Of a DNA stretch of 15,304 nucleotides, positions 10,506 to 15,304 are shown piece after piece. The translations under genes were made by a program, and so were the position numbers. Position 1 is the first letter of the stretch; the number at the start of each line of letters is the position of its first letter. The stretch lies in assembly GCA_046095485.1 (NCBI GenBank), contig JBJTJN010000116.1, forward strand, positions 1 through 15,304, in the 5' to 3' direction. This DNA is from SYFI01 sp046095485. GTDB lineage: Bacteria; Actinomycetota; Thermoleophilia; Miltoncostaeales; Miltoncostaeaceae. The notes beneath the pieces are model-generated. The model worked only from the letters and a program-made list of their open reading frames with translations, was not told where the DNA came from and ran no database searches.

Positions 10506-11089
10506 GCAGAAAAGCGACAATCCGCCGTACCACCGGCGAGACCGACATCGAGGTGAGGGTCGACCTCGACGGCACCGGCGTGGCCGAGGCCGTCACGGGC
10601 ATCGGGTTCTTCGACCACATGATCGTGCTGCTCGCCCGTCACTCGCTGATCGACATCTCGGTGAGCGCCACGGGCGACCTCGAGACGGGAAGCCACCACA
10701 CCGTGGAGGACACCGGCATCACCATGGGCATGGCGCTGGACGAGGCGCTCGGCGACCGCAGCGGCATCGAGCGCTACGGCAGCTCGCTGGTGCCCATGGA
10801 CGAGGTGCTGGTGCAGGTGGCGCTCGACTTCTCCGGCCGGCCGTACCTCGCATTCGACGCGCCGCTGGCGCCCGCGGTGGTGGGTGGGTTCGAGACCGAC
10901 CTCGTGGCGGAGTTCATGCGCGGGCTCGCCAACGCCTCGCGCATGACCCTGCACGTGGACGTCCTGAAGGGCGGCGGGCCCCACCACGTCATCGAGGGGT
11001 GCTTCAAGGGCGTGGCCCGCGCGCTGCGGGCGGCCGTGGCCGTGAACCCCAGGGTCACCGGCGTGCCGTCGAGCAAGGGCAGCCTGTGA
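10502..11089 (+). CDS. hisB: imidazoleglycerol-phosphate dehydratase
   Basis: Monofunctional HisB dehydrates imidazole glycerol phosphate to imidazole acetol phosphate using a manganese cluster. The 195-residue length is that of the dehydratase alone; the phosphatase domain fused to it in E. coli is absent. Diagnostic motifs are FFDHM near residue 37, the metal-binding SHHTVEDTGI, the second metal motif GGGPHHVIEGCFKGVARAL, and the C-terminal VPSSKGSL. The ATG overlaps the hisD stop as ATGA, with an AGG 8 nt upstream. A separate histidinol-phosphatase must be encoded elsewhere. Confidence 0.97.
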   Translation: MSRKATIRRTTGETDIEVRVDLDGTGVAEAVTGIGFFDHMIVLLARHSLIDISVSATGDLETGSHHTVEDTGITMGMALDEALGDRSGIERYGSSLVPMDEVLVQVALDFSGRPYLAFDAPLAPAVVGGFETDLVAEFMRGLANASRMTLHVDVLKGGGPHHVIEGCFKGVARALRAAVAVNPRVTGVPSSKGSL

Positions 11090-11742
11090 CCGCAGGCGGG
11101 TCCGGGCCGTCGGTGGCCCTCCTCGATTACGAGATGAGCAACCTCCGCAGCGCGGGGAAGGCCCTCGAGCGCCTGGGCGCCCGGGTGCACGTGGCCACGC
11201 GGCCCGCGGAGGCCGATGGGGCCGACGCCGTGGTGCTTCCCGGCGTCGGGCGGTTCGGCGCGGCCATGGAGCGGCTCGAGGCCCACGGGTTCACGGGCAT
11301 GCTGCGCGATGCCGCGGCTGCCGGAACCCCGGTGCTGGGGATCTGCCTGGGGCTGCAGTTGCTGTTCGAGGAGAGCGAGGAGAGCCCGGGCGTCGCGGGC
11401 CTCGGGCTCATCCCGGGAACCGTCATGCGGCTTCGCACCGACCTCAAGGTGCCGCACATCGGCTGGAGTGAGGTGGACTGGCGCGAGGGCGCGGTCTTGG
11501 CGCCTGCCGGAGGTGGCCCGGCTGACCGTACCTATTACTTCGTGCACTCGTACGCGTGCGTGCCGGCCGATGACGACGACGTGCTGGGCATGGCCGATCA
11601 CGGCGCGGCATTCGTGGCCGCGGCCGGCCGTGGCGCGGTGGCGGGCGTGCAGTTCCACCCCGAGAAGTCGAGCACCGCGGGCCTCGCCCTGCTCGGGCGA
11701 TGGCTCGAGGGCGTGGCCGTGCGCCAGGGGGCACCGGCATGA
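11086..11742 (+). CDS. hisH: imidazole glycerol phosphate synthase, glutamine amidotransferase subunit
   Basis: HisH hydrolyses glutamine and passes ammonia through HisF to make IGP and AICAR. The 218-residue class-I amidotransferase has the nucleophile C87 in GICLGLQLLF, and H191 and E193 in QFHPEKSS, completing the triad. The oxyanion strand PGVGRFG (52-58) and YYFVHSY (150-156) are also typical. The GTG start at 11086 overlaps the hisB stop as GTGA; the frame is open for more than a kilobase upstream, but the homology starts only after this codon. Its partner hisF lies two genes downstream, with hisA between, a common order. Confidence 0.96.
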   Translation: MTAGGSGPSVALLDYEMSNLRSAGKALERLGARVHVATRPAEADGADAVVLPGVGRFGAAMERLEAHGFTGMLRDAAAAGTPVLGICLGLQLLFEESEESPGVAGLGLIPGTVMRLRTDLKVPHIGWSEVDWREGAVLAPAGGGPADRTYYFVHSYACVPADDDDVLGMADHGAAFVAAAGRGAVAGVQFHPEKSSTAGLALLGRWLEGVAVRQGAPA

Positions 11743-12479
11743 TCGAGCTCTACCCGGCCATCGACCTGCGCGACGGCATGGCCGTGCGCCTGGTGCAGGG
11801 CGACTTCGAGCGCTCCACGGTGTTCAACGAGGACCCCGTGGCCCAGGCGCGCGAGTTCGCGCGCGAGGGCGCCACCAACCTGCACGTGGTGGACCTCGAC
11901 GGCGCCCTGCAGGGCAACCCCATGCACGCGCCCATCATCGCGCAGCTGGCCGCCACGTTCCCGGGCACGGTGCAGCTGGGCGGCGGCCTGCGCGACCGGC
12001 CGGCCGTGGAGACCGCCATGGCCACGGGAGTGGATCGCGTGGTGGTGGGCACGGCCGTCATCGAGGACGAGGAATTCCTGCGGTGGGCCACGGGGCGCCT
12101 CGGCGACCGGCTGGTGGTGGCCCTGGATGCCCGGGACGGGCGCGTGGCCACGCACGGCTGGACCCAGGTGTCCGATCGCACCGCGGTGGATGTGGCCGCC
12201 GATCTCGTGCGCACGGGAGTGCGTCACCTGCTCTACACCGATATCGGTCGTGACGGCACGCTGGGCGGCCCGAACCTCGAGGCCCTTCGAAAGCTCTCGC
12301 AGGCGGCCCCGCCGCTGACCATCCTCGCGGCGGGTGGCATCTCGTCGCTCGACGACCTCGTGGCCCTGGCGAAGCTGGACCTGCCGCACATCCGCGGGGT
12401 CATCGTGGGACGCGCCTTTTACGAAGGGCGCTTCACGGTGGCCGAAGCGCTGAGCACCCTGGCGGCGGCGCGCGCATGA
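11739..12479 (+). CDS. hisA: phosphoribosyl-ProFAR isomerase
   Basis: HisA is a TIM-barrel isomerase converting ProFAR to PRFAR, the substrate of HisF. The 246-residue protein has the catalytic aspartates D9 in YPAIDL and D130 in VVALDA, with D168 in YTDIGRDGT, plus the phosphate-binding loops LGGGLRD (80-86), AAGGISS and VGRAFYEG. The segment GDFERSTVF is that of dedicated HisA. Many Actinobacteria have PriA, which also does the TrpF reaction; the sequence looks more like ordinary HisA, though dual activity cannot be excluded by eye. The ATG at 11739 overlaps the hisH stop as ATGA. The open frame extends upstream, but that part lies inside hisH and shows no homology. Confidence 0.95.
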   Translation: MIELYPAIDLRDGMAVRLVQGDFERSTVFNEDPVAQAREFAREGATNLHVVDLDGALQGNPMHAPIIAQLAATFPGTVQLGGGLRDRPAVETAMATGVDRVVVGTAVIEDEEFLRWATGRLGDRLVVALDARDGRVATHGWTQVSDRTAVDVAADLVRTGVRHLLYTDIGRDGTLGGPNLEALRKLSQAAPPLTILAAGGISSLDDLVALAKLDLPHIRGVIVGRAFYEGRFTVAEALSTLAAARA

Positions 12480-13231
12480 TCCGGGTGATCCCCTGCCTGG
12501 ACGTCGACCGCGGTCGCGTCGTCAAGGGGGTCAACTTCGTCGACATCCGCGACGCGGGAGACCCGGTGGAGCTCGCGGCGCGCTACGACGCCGAGGGCGC
12601 CGACGAGCTGGTGTTCCTCGACATCACGGCCACGCACGAGGAGCGGGACACCATCATCCACCTCGTCGAGCGCACGGCCGAGGAGGTGTTCATCCCCTTC
12701 ACCATCGGGGGCGGGCTGCGCACCGAGGACGACATCCGCGCGGTGCTCGCGGCCGGGGCCGACAAGGTGTCGCTCAACTCCGCTGCTGTGCGTGACCCCG
12801 ACCTCGTCGAGCGCGCCGCGTTGAGGTTCGGCGATCAGTGCATCGTGGTGGCCATCGACGCCAAGCGCCGTGCCGACGGCTCGGGCTGGGAGGTCTACCT
12901 GGCCGGCGGCCGGCAGGAGACCGGCATCGAGGCCGTGGCCTGGGCTGCCGAGGCCGCGCGCAGGGGCGCGGGGGAGCTGCTGGTCACGAGCATGGACCGG
13001 GACGGCACGCAGGTGGGGTTCGACACCGAGCTGCTCTCGGCCATCGCCGCCGCCGCCCCGGTGCCGGTGATCGCCTCGGGTGGCGCCGGCACCCTCGAGC
13101 ACTTCGCCCGGGCGGTGACCGACGGGCACGCCGACGCCGTGCTGGCCGCCTCGGTGTTCCACGACGGGGTGTATACGGTTGGCGAGGTGAAGGCGGCGAT
13201 GGCGCGCGACGGCGTGCCCGTGAGGAGGTAG
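12476..13231 (+). CDS. hisF: imidazole glycerol phosphate synthase, cyclase subunit
   Basis: HisF is the TIM-barrel partner of HisH: it joins ammonia to PRFAR, giving IGP for HisB and AICAR for purine synthesis. The 251-residue protein has IPCLDV with D9 (E. coli-type D11), VVAIDAKR with D128 (D130 equivalent), the phosphate-binding loops TIGGGLR (76-82) and SGGAGTLEHF, and GRVVKGVNF near the N-terminus. All expected residues are present. The ATG overlaps the hisA stop as ATGA. It is the last his gene here; hisI and hisE, which often follow hisF, are absent. The stop is TAG, 2 bp before the next gene. Confidence 0.97.
   Translation: MIRVIPCLDVDRGRVVKGVNFVDIRDAGDPVELAARYDAEGADELVFLDITATHEERDTIIHLVERTAEEVFIPFTIGGGLRTEDDIRAVLAAGADKVSLNSAAVRDPDLVERAALRFGDQCIVVAIDAKRRADGSGWEVYLAGGRQETGIEAVAWAAEAARRGAGELLVTSMDRDGTQVGFDTELLSAIAAAAPVPVIASGGAGTLEHFARAVTDGHADAVLAASVFHDGVYTVGEVKAAMARDGVPVRR
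13222..13228 (+). promoter_or_regulatory. strong ribosome binding site of the RidA-family gene
   Basis: GAGGAGG ends 5 nt before the ATG at 13234 and lies in the last codons of hisF. It is the best Shine-Dalgarno sequence among the overlapping genes in this cluster and fixes the start of the downstream gene. It suggests that this gene can be translated independently rather than only by coupling. Confidence 0.8.
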
Positions 13232-13233
13232 CG

Positions 13234-13635
13234 ATGTCGCGACGGGCCGTGAGGACCGAGGATGCGCCCGCGCCGGTGGCCGGCGCGCCCTACAGCCAGG
13301 CCATCGCGGCGTCGGGCGGCGAAGTGCTGTGGGTGTCGGGGCAGGTGCCCCTCACGCCGGCAGGCGATCTCGCCGCTGCCGACGTGGGCGGGCAGACCCG
13401 CCAGTGCCTCGAGAACGTCGCCGCCATAGTGCGCGCGGCGGGGGGCAGCATGGACGACGTGGTCAAGACCACGGTCTTCATGACCGACCTCGGCGAGTTC
13501 GGCGCGATGAACGCCGTCTACGCCGAGTCGTTCGGCGAGGTCCCCCCGGCTCGCGCCACGATCGGCGTGGCGGCGCTCCCCGCGGGGGCGTCGGTGGAGA
13601 TCGAGGCCGTGGCGGTGATCGGGGCTACTCGGTGA
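13234..13635 (+). CDS. ridA: RidA (YjgF/YER057c/UK114) family enamine/imine deaminase
   Basis: RidA proteins hydrolyse reactive 2-aminoacrylate-type enamines and imines released by PLP enzymes such as threonine dehydratase, protecting other PLP enzymes; they act as cytoplasmic trimers. The 133-residue length is typical. APYSQAI (18-24), VSGQVPL (34-40), ENVAAIVRAAG (60-70), VVKTTVFMTD (76-85), and PPARATIGVAALP with the substrate-binding R107, followed by VEIEAVAV (121-128), are the family signature. The conserved arginine favours an active deaminase. It starts 2 bp after hisF and is likely in the same transcript. Its last 11 bp overlap the end of the opposite-strand gene, so transcription of the two converges with no visible terminator. 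Confidence 0.92.
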   Translation: MSRRAVRTEDAPAPVAGAPYSQAIAASGGEVLWVSGQVPLTPAGDLAAADVGGQTRQCLENVAAIVRAAGGSMDDVVKTTVFMTDLGEFGAMNAVYAESFGEVPPARATIGVAALPAGASVEIEAVAVIGATR

Positions 13636-13876
13636 AGAACCGGCGCTCGATGAGCACCTCGACGGCCATGCGGTCGAGGTAGACGGGGGACTCGCTGATG
13701 GGTCGCTCGGCGTTCGCGGGGTCCCCGGCCCACTCGCGCACCTCGCGCTGGATGCGCGCCGACGCCGACTGCAGCTCCTCGAGCGAGCATGGCTCCCAGC
13801 GCGCGATGGCATCTGCGAGGCCGTCGAGGGCGATCGGCGCCGAGGCGTGGAGGTTGCGCGCCACGTGATCTCCCAT
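13625..13876 (-). CDS. small conserved-looking protein of unknown function (83 residues)
   Basis: I do not recognise a family. The predicted protein starts MGDHVARNLH and ends with LDRMAVEVLIERRFFTE. It is rich in charged residues, has no signal peptide, membrane segment or cysteine cluster, and its middle and C-terminal parts look helical. Three points support a real gene: a TAGCAT box 7 nt upstream of the ATG, matching the box at 3500; its span fills a gap of about 260 bp between RidA and the nucleotidyltransferase that no plus-strand gene explains; and its composition is that of a folded soluble protein. The frame continues open far upstream, but that region is antisense to the nucleotidyltransferase gene. 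It is divergent from that gene by 18 bp and overlaps RidA by 11 bp at the 3' ends. The stop codon is TAG. Confidence 0.6.
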   Translation of the reverse strand: MGDHVARNLHASAPIALDGLADAIARWEPCSLEELQSASARIQREVREWAGDPANAERPISESPVYLDRMAVEVLIERRFFTE

Positions 13877-13883
13877 GACGAAG

Positions 13884-13889
13884 ATGCTA
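13884..13889 (-). promoter_or_regulatory. putative -10 box of a leaderless promoter for the minus-strand gene
   Basis: On the minus strand this reads TAGCAT, 7 nt before the ATG at 13876, the same hexamer and nearly the same spacing as for the flavoprotein gene. No Shine-Dalgarno sequence is visible. On the plus strand the shifted hexamer TGCTAT (13885-13890) sits 4 nt before the GTG of the nucleotidyltransferase gene, so one 7-bp element could serve both directions. No -35 hexamer is clear on either strand. Confidence 0.4.
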
Positions 13890-13894
13890 TCGCG

Positions 13895-15073
13895 GTGGGC
13901 GCCTGGGCCGGCGCCGATGCGGCGCTGTCGCGCATCGCCTGGCCCGATGACGCCCCTCGGGTGTGCCTGGTGGGCGGCGCCGTGCGGGACGCCCTGCTCG
14001 GCGTGACGCACGGCCCCGACGTCGACCTCGTCGTCGAGGGCGACGCGATCGCCCTCGCCCGTGCGGTGGGGCACCAACTGGCTGGCAGCGTGATCGCGCA
14101 TCCGCGGTTCGGCACCGCGCGCATCGAACTCGCGCATGGGCGGCACCTCGACCTGGTGACCGCGCGCCGTGAGACCTATGCGCAGCCGGGCGCGCTTCCC
14201 GATGTCGAGCCCGGCGGCCTGCTCGACGACCTCGCCCGCCGCGACTTCACCGTCAACGCCATCGCGTACGTGCTGCATGGTGAGGGAGCGGGGGGGATCA
14301 TCGATCCCCACGATGGGCGCGCCGACATCGCGTCGGAGCGAATTCGCGCCCTGCGGCCCGGCGCGTTCGTGGAGGATCCCAGCAGGGTGGTGCGGGCGCT
14401 GCGGTACGCGGCACGGCTGGGCTTCCGGATGGAGGAGGGCACCGAGGCGGAGGCCCGGGCGGCCGCGCCGTCCGTCGGCCTTGGCAGCAGCCGGGTCGCC
14501 GACGAGGCCGCGCGGCTGCTCGCCGAGGATTCCGCGGCCGTGGCGCTCGCGATGGCCCAGGCCCTTGGCGTGCCGTGGCCCGATGCGGATGAGCGCCGCG
14601 ACGACCGCCTCGCGGCGCTGGTGAGCGCGCTCGCGCGACCCGGGGCCCCGGCACCGGCGCCGTGGGCGCTGCGCCTCGGCCTGGGGGTGCGCCCGGTCGA
14701 CGCACGGGGGTCCGCGATCGCGGCCTGGGCGCGCGCGCTGGCTGCGGAGGTGCGGGCGGGCCTCGACCGGGCGCCTGAGCTGCAGGGCGACCTGCCCCCG
14801 TCGCGCATCGACGCGACCCTCCACGCGATGGCCCCTGCCGCGCAGGTGGGGGCACTCGTCGGGGGCGCCGATGTCGTGGCTCGCTGGTGGGCCGAGTGGC
14901 GCGACGCCGCCCCGGAGGTGACCGGCGCGGACCTCGTGGCGGCCGGGGTGGCCCCGGGGCCGGCCATCGGGCGCGCGCTGCGCTCGGTGCGCGCCGCGAT
15001 GCTGGACGGCCAGGTGACCGGGCGCGACGAGCAGATGGCGCTCGCCCTCGCGCAGGCCTCGGGCAACCCGTGA
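13895..15073 (+). CDS. tRNA nucleotidyltransferase / poly(A) polymerase family protein (class II)
   Basis: This family adds CCA, CC or A to tRNA 3' ends, or poly(A) to RNA. From the GTG at 13895 the protein has 392 residues. Motif A is VGGAVRDALLG (26-36) with the metal-binding D42 and D44 in PDVDLVVEGDA; motif C is RRDFTVNAIAY (115-125); motif D is EDPSRVVRALRYAARLGF (160-177), preceded by GIIDPHDGR. The DLVVEGDA wording and GTARI resemble the branch found in A-adding and CC-adding enzymes and CBS-domain proteins, so full CCA addition is uncertain. The C-terminal part ends with a GPAIGRALRSVRAAMLDG segment common in this branch; no HD domain is seen. An upstream GTG at 13847 is possible but would overlap the divergent gene, and the 22 residues before motif A are a normal length. 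It overlaps the next gene as GTGA. Confidence 0.88.
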   Translation: MGAWAGADAALSRIAWPDDAPRVCLVGGAVRDALLGVTHGPDVDLVVEGDAIALARAVGHQLAGSVIAHPRFGTARIELAHGRHLDLVTARRETYAQPGALPDVEPGGLLDDLARRDFTVNAIAYVLHGEGAGGIIDPHDGRADIASERIRALRPGAFVEDPSRVVRALRYAARLGFRMEEGTEAEARAAAPSVGLGSSRVADEAARLLAEDSAAVALAMAQALGVPWPDADERRDDRLAALVSALARPGAPAPAPWALRLGLGVRPVDARGSAIAAWARALAAEVRAGLDRAPELQGDLPPSRIDATLHAMAPAAQVGALVGGADVVARWWAEWRDAAPEVTGADLVAAGVAPGPAIGRALRSVRAAMLDGQVTGRDEQMALALAQASGNP

Positions 15074-15304
15074 GCGCGCCCGCCGTGATCGGCATGGGCA
15101 CCGGAGGCCCCGTGAGGGTCGCGTTCAGCACGCGCGTAGGCGGGGTCAGCACGGGTGCCTTCGCCTCGCGCAACCTCGGTCCGACGACGGGGGACGACCC
15201 GGCGGACGTGCGCGCGAACCGGCTGGCGCTCGCCGGGGCGATGGGCTTCGATGCCGACCGCGCCACGTGCATGACGCAGGTGCACGGGGCAACGGTGGTG
15301 GAGG
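15070..15304 (+). CDS. pgeF: YfiH/PgeF-family (laccase-domain) protein, N-terminal part cut by the window edge
   Basis: The visible 78 residues contain FSTRVGGVSTGAFASRNLG, GDDPADVRANR and TQVHGATVV, the N-terminal signature of the DUF152/multicopper polyphenol oxidase-like family. Members include the E. coli peptidoglycan editing factor PgeF, which removes misincorporated serine from muropeptides, and proteins shown to act on purine nucleosides. The visible part includes the first of the conserved histidines (QVHG); the catalytic Cys/His set further on lies outside the window. The start is the GTG at 15070, which overlaps the preceding stop as GTGA, so the two are likely co-transcribed. A cell-wall or nucleoside role cannot be decided from this fragment. 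Confidence 0.88.
   Translation, partial: MSAPAVIGMGTGGPVRVAFSTRVGGVSTGAFASRNLGPTTGDDPADVRANRLALAGAMGFDADRATCMTQVHGATVVE

Noticed and set aside
9943..11085. Longer hisH frame beginning inside hisD
   Set aside because: It runs through hisD and hisB in a different frame with Arg/Pro-rich sequence; amidotransferase homology begins only after GTG 11086.
11739..12479. hisA as bifunctional PriA (HisA/TrpF)
   Set aside because: The loop GDFERSTVF and the overall wording match dedicated HisA better than mycobacterial PriA. Dual activity is not excluded, but nothing visible supports it.

Overview
This is a GC-rich chromosomal segment that looks bacterial. It holds the 3' part of a ribosomal RNA operon (16S-23S spacer, 23S, 5S, terminator), followed on the same strand by housekeeping genes. 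These are dominated by a tightly overlapping histidine biosynthesis operon. I see no phage, transposon, CRISPR or plasmid genes. The most likely source is a deep-branching actinobacterium of the Thermoleophilia/Rubrobacteria kind, often recovered from metagenomes. This is inference from three things: very high GC; a 23S rRNA that lacks the roughly 100-nt domain III insertion of classical Actinobacteria; and a HisZ plus short-HisG pair instead of the long HisG usual in classical Actinobacteria.

Layout. 1-279: end of the 16S-23S spacer with several hairpins and no tRNA visible. 280-3266: 23S rRNA, flanked by an 18-bp precursor stem. 3311-3428: 5S rRNA. 3440-3465: strong intrinsic terminator. 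3512-4924: FAD-dependent amine-oxidase-like flavoprotein. 4929-6104: class-V PLP enzyme. 6116-7405: murA. 7409-13231: hisZ-hisG-hisD-hisB-hisH-hisA-hisF. 13234-13635: RidA-family deaminase. 13625-13876 (minus): 83-residue protein of unknown family, overlapping the RidA gene tail to tail. 13895-15073: tRNA nucleotidyltransferase/poly(A) polymerase-family protein. 15070-15304: pgeF-like (YfiH/laccase-domain) gene, cut by the window edge.

How the genes work together. HisZ and HisG should form the ATP phosphoribosyltransferase for the first histidine step. HisH with HisF forms IGP synthase, HisA supplies its substrate PRFAR, HisB dehydrates IGP, and HisD makes histidine from histidinol. hisE, hisI, hisC and the histidinol-phosphatase gene are absent here and must lie elsewhere. 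Almost every his junction is an ATGA/GTGA or longer overlap, so translational coupling is expected. RidA sits directly behind hisF with a strong ribosome binding site; it hydrolyses reactive enamine/imine by-products of PLP enzymes.

The main anomaly is hisG. It is full length and well conserved on both sides, but an in-frame amber codon (8935-8937) replaces codon 107, and the usual basic residue of its N-terminal motif is Leu9. TAG also ends four other genes here, so global recoding is unlikely. Other notable points are a MurA with Asp in place of the fosfomycin-target Cys, a recurring TAGCAT/TAGCGT box 6-8 nt before start codons (probable leaderless promoters), and a three-copy 21-bp in-frame repeat in the flavoprotein gene. 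I did not find a clearly novel multigene system.
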